This document shows positions 1 to 8,565 of a stretch of DNA of 64,000 nucleotides, piece after piece; position 1 is the stretch's first letter, and every line of letters starts with the position of its first letter. Source of the DNA: Herbaspirillum sp. meg3 (GTDB taxonomy: Bacteria; Pseudomonadota; Gammaproteobacteria; Burkholderiales; Burkholderiaceae_D); contig NZ_CP022736.1 in the NCBI RefSeq assembly GCF_002257565.1, positions 5,332,001 through 5,396,000 on the forward strand. The letters are read 5' to 3'. The position numbers and the translations under genes are program-made. The notes below the pieces were generated by a model. That model was not told the DNA's origin, ran no database searches, and was given only the letters and a program-made list of their open reading frames with translations.

Positions 1-936
1 ACCCCATTCCTGGTTCTCACCGAAACGACGGCCGATGTCGCCCTTCAGGCCGAACTGTGAATTGGATAAGTACGTCGCCGTCACGCTGGAAATCGGATCT
101 TCGTGCGCACGCTTGGAGACCAGATTGACCGCCCCGCCGACACCGCCGGCCGGCCCCATGCCGTACATCAGCGTGCCAGGCCCCTTCAGTACTTCGATGC
201 GCTCCACCATCGCGATAGGCATGCGGGTCAGCGGCACCATGCCGTACAAGCCATTGAACGCCACATCGTTGGCCGACATCGTGAAGCCGCGGATCTGATA
301 GCTGTCACCAAAGCCACCGTTGCCGTTGGTGTTGCGTACGGAGGCGTCATTGGCGATCACGTCGCCGATTGCGCGCGCCTGCACGTCTTCGATGCCTTGG
401 GAGGTGTAGTTGGTGGTGCTGAACGGCGTGTCCATCACACTGGCGGTACCCAGCACGCCCAGACTACCGCCGCGCGCGACCAGGCCACCGGCATAGGGTG
501 CTGTGGGATCGGCGCTTTCGGTGAGCGTGACGGTGGGCAGTACCGCATTGCTGTTGCTACCGGTTGTCGTCGTCGCAGCCAGTGCGTAGCCGCCGTCGGT
601 GTTTTTCACCGCTTGCAAGCCGGAACCGGTCAGCAGCGTGGCGAAACCTTCGGTTACGGTATAGCGGCCGGACAGGCCGGTGGTCTGACGGTCATGGGTC
701 ATCGCCGGATCGAACGAGAGCAGGACGCCGGCGCGGCGGGCGAAGCTGTTGAGGACGCGGTCCAGCGGACCGGCTGGAATGTCGTAAGCCTGGCGCTGAT
801 TGTCGGCGACTTGCGCTTGCAGGCTTGCCATCGGCATGGCGAAGGCAGCCATTACGGCCAATCGGGCCAAGGTCGGGCGAGATGGAAAACTGGATGAGAG
901 GCGGGCTGAAAAGCGGGAACGGGTCAGGGTATTCAT
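1..936 (-). CDS. TonB-dependent siderophore receptor, N-terminal part (cut by window edge)
   Basis: Outer-membrane receptor that would take up a ferric siderophore using TonB energy. The open frame runs from ATG at 936 off the left edge, giving 312 codons. After a signal peptide (about residues 1-42, ending near SLQAQ) comes a secretin/TonB short N-terminal domain (about 47-100, QAYDIPAGPLDRVLNSFARR), which in FecA-type receptors contacts the FecR anti-sigma factor. The plug domain follows, with QIRGF, a run ending VERIEVLKGPG and GGAVNLVSK. The barrel lies outside the window. It sits 137 bases downstream of fecR on the same strand, the usual sigma/anti-sigma/receptor order, so FecI-type control is inferred. 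The ligand cannot be told from this part. Confidence 0.9.
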   Translation of the reverse strand, partial: MNTLTRSRFSARLSSSFPSRPTLARLAVMAAFAMPMASLQAQVADNQRQAYDIPAGPLDRVLNSFARRAGVLLSFDPAMTHDRQTTGLSGRYTVTEGFATLLTGSGLQAVKNTDGGYALAATTTTGSNSNAVLPTVTLTESADPTAPYAGGLVARGGSLGVLGTASVMDTPFSTTNYTSQGIEDVQARAIGDVIANDASVRNTNGNGGFGDSYQIRGFTMSANDVAFNGLYGMVPLTRMPIAMVERIEVLKGPGTLMYGMGPAGGVGGAVNLVSKRAHEDPISSVTATYLSNSQFGLKGDIGRRFGENQEWG

Positions 937-1073
937 ACGGTTTTAAAGTAATTGGCAAGGGTGCTACCAGGTAAACCGAACGAGCCGCTAAAACCTGCAG
1001 AAGAAATTGAAAAAATTTTCGAGTTACTTATTTCCGGCCTTGCTCTGACCTTCTCCGCCTTTAAGTCTCGTGC

Positions 1074-2066
1074 TTAAGTCTTGTCCCGTGGACGCAACGT
1101 GATCCAGTAAGCAGTGAAGGTGTCGATTTGCACCGGCAAAGTCCGCCCGATTGCGGCCAGGATGCGTGCAGGCTGGTCGAGGGGAAATACGCCCGAGATC
1201 GGCAAGTTGGCGATGGCCGGATCGCAGCGCAGCTTGCCCGGCATGTTGCGATCCAGTTCAGCTACCAGTTCGCCCAGCGGCATGCGGTCGGCCACGATGA
1301 AGCCATCGGTCCAGGCCACGGCATCTTCATTGGCCGGCGACAAGTCACCGATCAGTCCCTGTCCGTTGAACAAGCCTTGATGTCCGGCGTCGATGCGAAC
1401 GGCTCGGTGGCCGCTGGATATACCGGCGGGCTGGAATTCCACCGCACCTTCGAACACTGCGATCCGCATGCCGGCCTCGCTGTCGCGCACCTGGAAACGC
1501 GTACCAAGCGCGCGCGCCTGGCCCAAGCGGGTATGAACCACGAAGGGGCGATATCCGCGATCGTTTTCCTTCGCCGTGCTAATCAGCACTTCGCCTCGGT
1601 GCAAGCGCACTACGCGGCGTTGTTCGTCAAAGGCCGTATCGATGGCGGTGGCTGTATTGAGTTCCACCGCGGTGCCGTCGGCCAGCACCACGCGCCGATG
1701 CTCGCCGGCTTCGGTGGAGTATTCGGCCATCAACGCCGACCACGGGACGACATCACTGCCACCGGCGACCAGCACGCCGACGCCCATGGCTACACACAAA
1801 GTCTTCAGGGCGAAGCGGCGGTTATGCCGGTGCCGGGTATCGCCTGCACCGATGCTGCCGTGGGCCAGCGCGCGAGGCAACGTCGCAATGCGGTCACTGA
1901 GCGATTGCAGCCGCTGCCAGGCCTGCTCGTGGCGTGCTTCTTCAGCACGCCAGCGGCGGCAGGCTTCGCGTTCTTGTTCGGTGGCCGCGCCGGATTGCAA
2001 CTTCACCATCCAGTCGATGGCAGCCATCACGACGTCGTCGCCCTCGGCGAGGGAATCATTCGCCAT
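1074..2066 (-). CDS. fecR: FecR-family anti-sigma factor / iron-transport signal transducer
   Basis: Inner-membrane protein of 330 residues that passes the receptor's ligand signal to the ECF sigma factor. The N-terminal cytoplasmic domain (about 10-60, IDWMVKLQSGAATEQE then WRAEEARHEQAWQRL) is the DUF4880 anti-sigma part. One membrane segment lies at about 86-103, followed by a periplasmic FecR domain (about 115-210, containing LADGTAVELNTATAIDT and RGEVLIST) and a C-terminal STN-like tail (LPVQIDTFTAYW). It overlaps the sigma-factor gene by 11 bases, so the two are co-transcribed and probably translationally coupled. FecR family membership is clear; which receptor it serves is inferred from the adjacent receptor. 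Confidence 0.93.
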   Translation of the reverse strand: MANDSLAEGDDVVMAAIDWMVKLQSGAATEQEREACRRWRAEEARHEQAWQRLQSLSDRIATLPRALAHGSIGAGDTRHRHNRRFALKTLCVAMGVGVLVAGGSDVVPWSALMAEYSTEAGEHRRVVLADGTAVELNTATAIDTAFDEQRRVVRLHRGEVLISTAKENDRGYRPFVVHTRLGQARALGTRFQVRDSEAGMRIAVFEGAVEFQPAGISSGHRAVRIDAGHQGLFNGQGLIGDLSPANEDAVAWTDGFIVADRMPLGELVAELDRNMPGKLRCDPAIANLPISGVFPLDQPARILAAIGRTLPVQIDTFTAYWITLRPRDKT

Positions 2067-2568
2067 ACTGGACGCGATAACAAGCGAGGAAAGCGCGCTT
2101 CATGTATTGCTGCACTGAACTCAGAGAGACTTCCAGACGATTGGCAATTTCGGCATAGCCAAGGCCATCCAGCTGAGACAGCAAAAAGGCGCTGCGCACC
2201 TTGGCCGGCAAAGCGGCCAACATGGCATCGATTTCGTTGAGCGTTTCCAGTACCATCATCCGCGCTTCAGGCGAAGGGATGTGCTCGGGCGGCAATTGCG
2301 CCAGCATATCGAGGAAGGCCGCTTCCAACGCACACCGGCGGAAATGATCGATCATCAGTCCGCGGGCAATGGTCGCCAGGAGAGTGCGCGCTTCTTCCAG
2401 ATAGAAGTCGCGGCGCGACATCATGATCCGTACAAAGGTATCCTGGGCCAGGTCGGCCGCGAGTTCCGGATTATCGGTGCGGCGACGCAGCCAGCCCAGC
2501 AGCCAGCGATGATGGCCGGTGTAGAGGCCAGCCATGTCTTGGAAATGGGGACGTACGGCGTCGGTCAT
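2056..2568 (-). CDS. fecI: FecI-like ECF RNA polymerase sigma factor
   Basis: Extracytoplasmic-function sigma factor of 170 residues, normal for the family. Region 2 lies at about 15-80 (LLGWLRRRTDNPELAADLAQ then DTFVRIM) and region 4 at about 110-160, with the helix-turn-helix GLGYAEIANRLEVSLSSVQQ. In this family it is held by FecR until the receptor binds its siderophore, then transcribes the receptor gene. The start at 2568 lies 11 bases from a perfect Fur-box palindrome, so iron repression through Fur is strongly suggested. The 3' end overlaps fecR. Confidence 0.93.
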   Translation of the reverse strand: MTDAVRPHFQDMAGLYTGHHRWLLGWLRRRTDNPELAADLAQDTFVRIMMSRRDFYLEEARTLLATIARGLMIDHFRRCALEAAFLDMLAQLPPEHIPSPEARMMVLETLNEIDAMLAALPAKVRSAFLLSQLDGLGYAEIANRLEVSLSSVQQYMKRAFLACYRVQYGE

Positions 2569-2579
2569 GACGACAGAAA

Positions 2580-2602
2580 ATAATGAGAATGGTTCTCATT
2601 AT
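2580..2602. promoter_or_regulatory. Fur box upstream of fecI
   Basis: Perfect inverted repeat with 10-base arms, ATAATGAGAA and TTCTCATTAT, separated by TGG. It matches the classical Fur operator (GATAATGATAATCATTATC) in length, symmetry and sequence. It sits just upstream of the sigma-factor start, where bound Fe-Fur would block transcription. Confidence 0.9.
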
Positions 2603-2683
2603 AATCGGTAAAGCCATTCACGCCAACGTACCCACAGGCTCAGTTGTTTTTTGCGAACATCCCGGTACCCTGCTTCCCGGACA

Positions 2684-4180
2684 TCACCCGCCTACGCGAA
2701 AGAGGTAATTCCTTAGTGCCTCCAGATTGTCCGATGACACAATCGCGCCGATATAACCATCAGGTCGCACCAGCATCCACTCACCTTGCTCAAGCCCATA
2801 TGCATCGTGGAAATGGCCGTCACAATCCACCAGATTTCCTCCGGGCCCGAAGAGATGCACTTGCAGATCCTTAGCCTCCGAGAGGTGAATGGCCGGTGTA
2901 TGGAATCCGATCAGCGTCCAATGTGTGCCACGCAATAGCTCGAAGAGACGTAGCCGCGTCCCGGAGGTCGTTGCGACAGGAGCGTCCGGTGCGCGCGCTC
3001 CTGCTACTGCTCGCGCCCCGTGCTGGCGCGCAGGTGCTTCCAATGCCAGCGTTGACCACGGATAACCCAGGTCGAGTTGCTGCACTTCCCGTCCGCGACG
3101 CATTTCTCCACGCTTGGCTTCTTCCAGCAATCTGGTCGACAAACCCAGCATGGATTCGGCGATCGGACGCCGCTCTTCTTCGTAGGTATCGAGGAGTGTG
3201 TCCTCTGCCCCCTTAAGCACGGCAGCCAGTTTCCACGCGAGATTGTAGGCATCCTGAACGCTTGTATTGAGGCCCTGCCCTCCAGTCGGCGGGTGAACAT
3301 GCGCCGCGTCCCCGGCCAGCAGGATGCGGCCGGCACGATATCGTTGCGCCAGTCGTGCATGCATCTGGAAGGCCGAGGCCCAGCGGACGGCGGCCACCGT
3401 GATGTCCGTACGGCCGGTACGTTCCTGCACCATTCTTGTCAAACCATCGGCAGAGAGATCGGGCTCTTCGTCTCCTGCCAGCGCTGCCTGCACCTGGAAC
3501 AGATCGGTCCCGGCCAGCGGGCACAAACCGATTTGCCGCTCTTGCGCCCCGCCACTGAAGCGATGCCAGACGTCCCGGCTCAGACCTTGCAAAGACACAT
3601 CCGCGACCATCGCTCTCGCCCCCAGCGTCTTGCCGGGGAAGTCGATCTCCAGCAGATTGCGCACGAAGCTGCGCCCGCCATCCGCTGCAACGACATAGCG
3701 TGCGCGCAGCAGTTGCTCGCTGGATTTGCCGGTGATTCGCGCGTTGACGCTCTGCTCTTCTTGTTCAAGTCCAATCAGTTCGACACCGAATTCCACCTGA
3801 TGCCCGAGTTCGCCAAGCCTGGTCCGCATCGCCGCTTCGGTCAGAAACTGCGGCACCATCCAAGGCATCAGATAGGGTTCTGAAGGCGTCGGCGGTCTTT
3901 GCTCGGCTGTCGGAGAATCGCGCCAGCTGCCGTCTTCCTGGTACTCGCGCTGCGGCGGATAGGGGCCGCCTGCCGCCATGATCTCTTCAAGGATGCCCAA
4001 ATCTTCAAAGATCTCCAGAGTGCGAGGCTGCAAGCCTTTTCCTCGCGAGCCATGAAAGGGAGCCTCCATTTTTTCGATGATCCGGAAAGGGATACCTCGT
4101 TGCGCCAGGACAAGTGCCAGCGTCAGGCCCGTCGGACCTGCTCCACAGATCAATACATCAGTTTCATTGTTCATCAGCAT
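2684..4180 (-). CDS. FAD-dependent aromatic monooxygenase (PheA/TfdB/MhpA family)
   Basis: Class A flavoprotein hydroxylase of 498 residues that would use NAD(P)H and O2 on an aromatic or polyketide-like substrate. The Rossmann motif GAGPTG is near residue 13, the DG motif (VVAADGGRSF) near 163-172, and the ribose-binding GD motif (GRILLAGDAAHVHPPTGGQG) at 284-303. A thioredoxin-like C-terminal region ends the protein (RPDGYIGAIVSSDNLEALRN), as in MhpA and rifampicin-type monooxygenases. I chose the ATG at 4180 because GAGG lies 6 bases upstream; the longer frame to 4255 would run into the regulator's promoter. It is divergent from a MarR regulator whose operators flank this start. The substrate is unknown. 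Confidence 0.88.
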   Translation of the reverse strand: MLMNNETDVLICGAGPTGLTLALVLAQRGIPFRIIEKMEAPFHGSRGKGLQPRTLEIFEDLGILEEIMAAGGPYPPQREYQEDGSWRDSPTAEQRPPTPSEPYLMPWMVPQFLTEAAMRTRLGELGHQVEFGVELIGLEQEEQSVNARITGKSSEQLLRARYVVAADGGRSFVRNLLEIDFPGKTLGARAMVADVSLQGLSRDVWHRFSGGAQERQIGLCPLAGTDLFQVQAALAGDEEPDLSADGLTRMVQERTGRTDITVAAVRWASAFQMHARLAQRYRAGRILLAGDAAHVHPPTGGQGLNTSVQDAYNLAWKLAAVLKGAEDTLLDTYEEERRPIAESMLGLSTRLLEEAKRGEMRRGREVQQLDLGYPWSTLALEAPARQHGARAVAGARAPDAPVATTSGTRLRLFELLRGTHWTLIGFHTPAIHLSEAKDLQVHLFGPGGNLVDCDGHFHDAYGLEQGEWMLVRPDGYIGAIVSSDNLEALRNYLFRVGG

Positions 4181-4192
4181 TATCGGCCTCAT

Positions 4193-4209
4193 AAGTGTAA
4201 TATGCACAT
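4193..4209. promoter_or_regulatory. Putative MarR operator site 1
   Basis: AAGTGTAATATGCACAT matches operator site 2 (4241-4257) at 14 of 17 positions. It lies between the divergent monooxygenase (start 4180) and the MarR gene (start 4225), where binding would cover both promoters. Confidence 0.7.
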
Positions 4210-4224
4210 AATTTAGGAGAGTGT

Positions 4225-4707
4225 ATGTCAATAGATAAAAATGTGCAAGATGCACATATATCGTCGCAACTCAAGGTTCTGCATGGATCGTTGATCAGCA
4301 TCGCCAGTGCGATGAACCGGCCTCAGCGCGATGAGGCGATGATCAGGGAGGCAGGTATTCCTCTGGATCGGGCGCTGTTTCCTCTGCTCGTCGGGATAGA
4401 AAAGCTCGGCCCCATCGGCGTGGTCGAGATCGCAGATCGCGTCGGACGGGACTACACCACGGTCAGCCGCCAGGTCTCGAAGCTTGAAGAACTGGGATTG
4501 GTGCGCAGAGAAAGCAGCGCTGCCGATCGCCGGATCCGCATGGCGTCGATCACCGCCAAGGGCAAGGGAATGACCGATCTGGTCGATGCCGCACGCGAGC
4601 GCATGGGCAGAAAAATTTTTGCATCCTGGGAGCAAACCGAGATGGATGACCTGGTACGTCTCATGCGCAAGTTTGCGGACGCGCTGGACGCGTTGGATGA
4701 ACACTGA
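4225..4707 (+). CDS. MarR-family transcriptional regulator
   Basis: Winged-helix regulator of 160 residues, usual MarR size. The DNA-binding core lies at about 60-115 (GVVEIADRVGRDYTTVSRQV then the wing VRRESSAADRRIRMASIT). Flanking helices form the dimer interface. The start at 4225 follows TAGGAGA with good spacing. It is divergent from the flavin monooxygenase. MarR proteins typically repress such a neighbour and themselves until a phenolic or drug-like ligand binds, and two near-identical palindromes at 4193-4209 and 4241-4257 support autoregulation here. The second palindrome lies inside the first codons of this gene. Confidence 0.93.
   Translation: MSIDKNVQDAHISSQLKVLHGSLISIASAMNRPQRDEAMIREAGIPLDRALFPLLVGIEKLGPIGVVEIADRVGRDYTTVSRQVSKLEELGLVRRESSAADRRIRMASITAKGKGMTDLVDAARERMGRKIFASWEQTEMDDLVRLMRKFADALDALDEH
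4241..4257. promoter_or_regulatory. Putative MarR operator site 2
   Basis: Perfect palindrome ATGTGCA-AGA-TGCACAT located 16 bases inside the marR coding start. Its centre is 48 bases from that of the matching upstream site, close to a whole number of helical turns. Confidence 0.75.
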
Positions 4708-4860
4708 GCTTTGCAAAGTGCGCTCAACAAACACGCATGGCAGAACCGCTATCAGACTGGTCCTGTCTGTCTGACGGCGACTTCTGCTGTGGTATATTTC
4801 GCGCCATCCTGAGCGCAGCTGCCTCCCTGATCATCCCTTACTGATGCATTCCCCGTCTTC

Positions 4861-5379
4861 ATGTCATCGCTGAAGTACCTGAGCGCTTATTCAGAACAAA
4901 CCCGCGAACAAGTGTCGCAACTTCTCGCGCAAAATCGCCTGGGCGAAGTGCTGCTCAAACGCTATCCGAAGGCGCATGGGCTGCGTACCGACAAGGCGCT
5001 GTATCAGTACGTTCAGGACCTGAAGACCGAGTTCTTGCGCAACGCAGAACCGATCAACAAGGTGGAATACGACAGCAAGATTCACGTGATCAATCACGCG
5101 CTCGGTTTGCATACGTCGATTTCGCGTATTCAAGGTGGGAAGTTAAAAGCCAAACATGAAATTCGCGTCGCCACACTATTCAAAGAAGTGCCGATTGAAT
5201 TTCTGCGCATGATCGCCGTCCACGAGCTGGCACATAGTAAAGAGAAAGAGCACGACAAGCCTTTCTACAAGCTTTGCTCTTATATGGAGCCGAACTATCA
5301 TCAATATGAATTCGATCTGCGCCTCTATCTCACGGAGCTTGATCACTCCGGACGGCGTATCTGGGGCGCAGAGAAATAA
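4861..5379 (+). CDS. YgjP-like zinc metallopeptidase (M48-related)
   Basis: Protein of 172 residues in the YgjP/WLM-like metallopeptidase group. The zinc-binding HELAH motif (AVHELAHSKEKEHDKPFYK) is near residues 119-137, with the downstream histidine typical of the family. The N-terminal part is helical and charged. No signal peptide is visible, so it should be cytoplasmic. It stands alone between a regulator and a PEP-mutase-like gene. No Shine-Dalgarno is evident, so the start is the only plausible ATG rather than one proven by a ribosome site. The substrate of this family is not established. Confidence 0.85.
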   Translation: MSSLKYLSAYSEQTREQVSQLLAQNRLGEVLLKRYPKAHGLRTDKALYQYVQDLKTEFLRNAEPINKVEYDSKIHVINHALGLHTSISRIQGGKLKAKHEIRVATLFKEVPIEFLRMIAVHELAHSKEKEHDKPFYKLCSYMEPNYHQYEFDLRLYLTELDHSGRRIWGAEK

Positions 5380-5471
5380 GGGCGCATGAGCATGCCGCTC
5401 CGGCTCCCGGATGAAAAGTCGTCGTTTCATTTTTTGATTCTTGTTCATTTCTTGTCTGACAGGAGCTTGCC

Positions 5472-6296
5472 ATGCCATCAACCATCGCCGAACGGCGAGC
5501 CACTTTCCGCGCCCTGCACACGTCGGGATGTTTCATCCTGCCCAATCCCTGGGATACGGGAAGCGCACACTATCTGGCGAGTCTTGGGTTTAAGGCCCTG
5601 GCGACAACCAGTTCCGGATTTGCCTGGTCGACCGGCCGTGCGGACAACCATGTAGTGCGCGACGATATCCTCGCGCATCTGGCGCAGATCGTCGCGGCGA
5701 CCGATTTGCCGGTGAATGCGGATTTTGAAAACGGTTTTGGATCAACGCCGGATGAAGTCGCGCACAGTGTGACGTTGGCAATTGCCACCGGGGTTGCCGG
5801 CCTGTCCATCGAGGATTCGACCGGCGATCCTGCGGCGCCCCTGATGTCGATTGATGTCGCCGTCAGCAGGATCGCTGCGGCACGACGTGCTATTGATGAA
5901 AACGGTGGAGATACCTTGCTGGTTGGTCGCGCCGAGAATTTTATTGTTGGCCTGCCTGATCTGAACGATACCTTGGCGCGCCTGAAGGCTTATGCCGATG
6001 CGGGAGCCGACTGTCTTTATGCACCCGGTATTCACACGCGTGAGCAAATAGAAGCGGTGGTCGCGGCCGTGTCGCCAAAGCCGGTCAATGTGCTGATCGG
6101 AAGTGTGTCGCCTTTTACGCTGAAAGAGATTGCCGATATGGGCGTTCGCCGCGTCAGTGTCGGGGGCGCGTTGGCGCGGTCAGCATGGGGAGGTTTCATG
6201 CTTGCCGCGCAAACGCTGGCAGAAGGCCGCTTCGATGGTTTTGCCGGAGCAGCATCCGGCGCTCGTCTGGATGCGCATTTTCTCGGCAAGCAGTGA
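5472..6296 (+). CDS. Isocitrate lyase / phosphoenolpyruvate mutase superfamily enzyme
   Basis: TIM-barrel enzyme of 274 residues acting on C-C or C-P bonds of small 2-oxo acids. It begins FILPNPWDTGSAHYLASLGF, carries the metal/substrate strand PVNADFENGFG (about 80-90), GLSIEDSTG (about 113-121) and VGRAENF (about 154-160), which are the landmarks of the family's oxaloacetate hydrolase/PEP-mutase-like branch. The ATG follows CAGGAGC. It lacks the KKCGH-type isocitrate-lyase signature, so isocitrate is unlikely. Whether it is a lyase, a carboxyphosphonoenolpyruvate-type mutase or a hydrolase cannot be settled from sequence. Confidence 0.87.
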   Translation: MPSTIAERRATFRALHTSGCFILPNPWDTGSAHYLASLGFKALATTSSGFAWSTGRADNHVVRDDILAHLAQIVAATDLPVNADFENGFGSTPDEVAHSVTLAIATGVAGLSIEDSTGDPAAPLMSIDVAVSRIAAARRAIDENGGDTLLVGRAENFIVGLPDLNDTLARLKAYADAGADCLYAPGIHTREQIEAVVAAVSPKPVNVLIGSVSPFTLKEIADMGVRRVSVGGALARSAWGGFMLAAQTLAEGRFDGFAGAASGARLDAHFLGKQ

Positions 6297-6300
6297 AACA

Positions 6301-6328
6301 TGCTGCATGGTGCATGGTGCATGCAGCA
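6301..6328. other. Stem-loop after the PEP-mutase-like gene
   Basis: Arms TGCTGCATG (6301-6309) and CATGCAGCA (6320-6328) enclose a loop made of GTGCATGG-type repeats. There is no T-run, so it is only a weak terminator candidate. Confidence 0.4.
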
Positions 6329-6383
6329 CCCATAGGATTGGGGAAGCCTCCGCGCGCGTAACGCCGCGGTGTATTCTCTCGCC

Positions 6384-7646
6384 ATGGATTCCCTGATCGC
6401 CGCCTCTGCGCGTGCGCTCGCCGCCGGCGATGCGCTTGGCGCCCTCAAACACGTCGCCCTGCGCGACGACCCGCCTGCGCTGGCCTTGCGCGGCATCGCC
6501 ATGGCCCAGCTAGGCGAGCTGTTGCGTGCACGCGAGTTGTTGCGCTGCGCTGCGCGGGGCTTCGGTGCACATGAAGAACTGGCGCGCGCCCGCTGCGTCG
6601 TCGCCGAAGCCGAAGTCGCCCTTGCCGAGCGCGACATCGGCGGTTCGCCGCGTGCCTTGACGGCGGCGCTGGCAACACTGGAAGCCCATGCCGACCGCGC
6701 CAATGCTTTGCAAGCGCGATTGATCGCGGCACGCCGGCTGTTGCTGCTGGGCCGTCTGGAGGCAGCTGAAACCGCGCTGGCGCAACTCGATACGCGCGGG
6801 CTGTCAGCATCGCTGGCTGCCGTCGCTGAACTGACGATCGCGGAGCTGGCCTTGCGTTCCTTACATGTAGGCCGGGCACGGCAAGCACTTGCCCGCGCAC
6901 AGGAAGCCGCTCGCCAGGCACGCGTGCCTGCGCTGCTGGCGGAAGTCGCCGATATGCAAGCCACACTGGACCGTCCCGCGGCCCGGCGGCTCTGCGCGGA
7001 TGGCGAGCAAGCCTTGCGTCTGGACGAAGTTGCCGCGCTGCTGGCCCCTGCTTCCCATACCTTGGTCGTCGACGCCTGCCGTCGCGGCATCGGTGCCGGA
7101 GTCAGTATCGGCATGGGCGTTGGTGCGGCCTGGCAATCGCTGGCGCGGCGGCCGATACTATTCTCGCTGGCGCGTGCGCTGGCGGAAGCGTGGCCGGAAG
7201 AAATCGGGCGTGAGGCCTTGATCGCCTGCGCCTTCCGCACCCATGATCCCGATGAATCGCACCGGGCGCGCCTGCGCGTCGAGATCGGCCGTCTGCGCGC
7301 GCTTGTCGCGACGCTGGCGAAGATCGAGGCAACGCCATGTGGCTTCATTCTCAAGCCGCTCGATGGCCGTGCCGCGACGGTATTGCTGCCGCCGATTGAT
7401 GGCGAACAGGCATCGCTGGTGGCGCTGCTGTCCGATGGCGCGGCATGGTCGACATCGGCGCTGGCGCTGGCGCTTGATGCCAGCCAGCGCACAGTGCAAC
7501 GCGCACTGGCTGAGCTGGAAGTCGAAGGCCGGGTGCGCTCGATCGGACGGGCGCGCACGCAACGCTGGTTGTCGCCGCCCTTGGTTGGAACCACGGCAGG
7601 ATTCACGACAATCTTGTTACTCCCCGCTACGCTGCCAATGGAATAA
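6384..7646 (+). CDS. Helix-turn-helix regulatory protein with helical repeat N-terminus
   Basis: Alanine- and leucine-rich protein of 420 residues. Residues 1-190 look like TPR-type helical repeats (ALAGIAMAQLGELLRARELL-like pairs). A winged-helix domain lies near the C-terminus (about 360-405; WSTSALALALDASQRTVQRA then LEVEGRVRSIG), suggesting DNA binding. ATG at 6384 is preferred over the upstream GTG because coding character begins there. It heads a co-directional cluster with a cyclotransferase-like beta-propeller, a DUF899 protein and a small membrane protein. The ligand is unknown and the regulatory role is inferred only from the helix-turn-helix. Confidence 0.7.
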   Translation: MDSLIAASARALAAGDALGALKHVALRDDPPALALRGIAMAQLGELLRARELLRCAARGFGAHEELARARCVVAEAEVALAERDIGGSPRALTAALATLEAHADRANALQARLIAARRLLLLGRLEAAETALAQLDTRGLSASLAAVAELTIAELALRSLHVGRARQALARAQEAARQARVPALLAEVADMQATLDRPAARRLCADGEQALRLDEVAALLAPASHTLVVDACRRGIGAGVSIGMGVGAAWQSLARRPILFSLARALAEAWPEEIGREALIACAFRTHDPDESHRARLRVEIGRLRALVATLAKIEATPCGFILKPLDGRAATVLLPPIDGEQASLVALLSDGAAWSTSALALALDASQRTVQRALAELEVEGRVRSIGRARTQRWLSPPLVGTTAGFTTILLLPATLPME

Positions 7647-7728
7647 AGTTTGTCCTACGTTGTTTTGCAGCGCTGATGAACGGCGCACACCACCGCATAC
7701 CACGACAGACAAGAACCTGAAGGAGCCG

Positions 7729-8403
7729 ATGATGACCCGGAAGAACCGCCAAGCTGAAGTAGCAACCCAACCTGCCGACATTGTGCGCGAATACGGCCCC
7801 TTCCCCGGCACCGACCGCGTGGCCGGCGTAACCCACGACGGCAAGCAAGTCTGGGCCGCCACCGGTGCCGCCCTGATTGCCTTCGATCCCGCCAGCGGAG
7901 AACCCACGCGCACACTCACGCATCCCTGCGATGCCGGCACCGCCTTCGACGGCACCTATCTCTACCAGATCGCCGAACAACGTATCGACAAGATCGATCC
8001 TGCCACCGGTGAAGTGCTCGCCTCGATCCCGGCGCCCGGGCACGGCAACGACTCGGGGCTGACCTGGGCCGAAGGCAGCCTGTGGGTGGGCCAGCATCGT
8101 GATCGCAAGATCCATCGCATCAATCCCGCCACCGGCGCCATCATCCGCACCATCGATTCCAACCGTTTCGTCACCGGCGTGACCTGGGTTGACGGCGAAC
8201 TGTGGCACGGCACGTGGGAAGCCGAAGAAAGCGAACTGCGCCGCATCGATCCCGATACCGGCACCGTGCTGGAAAGGCTGGAAATGCCGCCCGGCACCGG
8301 CATCAGCGGACTGGAATCGGACGGCGCAGATCTGTTCTACTGCGGCGGCGGTCTGAGCGGCAAAGTGCGCGCCGTGCGTCGGCCGAAGGCTAGCGGCTCC
8401 TGA
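7729..8403 (+). CDS. Glutamine cyclotransferase-like / Vgb-type beta-propeller protein
   Basis: Protein of 224 residues built from repeated blades with the pattern ...IDPATGEVL..., ...INPATGAII..., IDPDTGTVLERL, as in glutaminyl cyclotransferase and virginiamycin-B-lyase-like propellers. No signal peptide is visible, so it is likely cytoplasmic. AAGGAG at 7720-7725 serves the ATG pair at 7729 and 7732; 7732 has the better spacing. The long upstream extension of this frame overlaps the regulator in another frame and is not coding. It lies between the regulator and the DUF899 gene. The enzymatic activity is unproven; it could be a non-catalytic propeller. Confidence 0.8.
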   Translation: MMTRKNRQAEVATQPADIVREYGPFPGTDRVAGVTHDGKQVWAATGAALIAFDPASGEPTRTLTHPCDAGTAFDGTYLYQIAEQRIDKIDPATGEVLASIPAPGHGNDSGLTWAEGSLWVGQHRDRKIHRINPATGAIIRTIDSNRFVTGVTWVDGELWHGTWEAEESELRRIDPDTGTVLERLEMPPGTGISGLESDGADLFYCGGGLSGKVRAVRRPKASGS

Positions 8404-8565
8404 GCGCATGCCATCCGGGCGCAGACATGTTCTGCTGACGCCCTTTTCATTTCATCCATCAACAACGATCTCATCCGCCGCGCGGCAGGATCGTGCACGT
8501 CACTTGCAATCTCTTTTTTCATTTAGCTGACAACCTTAACGGCTCTTCGAGCCCGGGAGAACATC

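Noticed and set aside
103..897. A 264-codon plus-strand frame at the left edge
   Set aside because: It lies antisense to the TonB receptor, whose minus-strand frame has a signal peptide and plug motifs.
6032..7606. A 524-codon minus-strand frame over the HTH regulator
   Set aside because: Serine/arginine/alanine-rich with no motifs; the plus-strand frame has codon structure and a helix-turn-helix.
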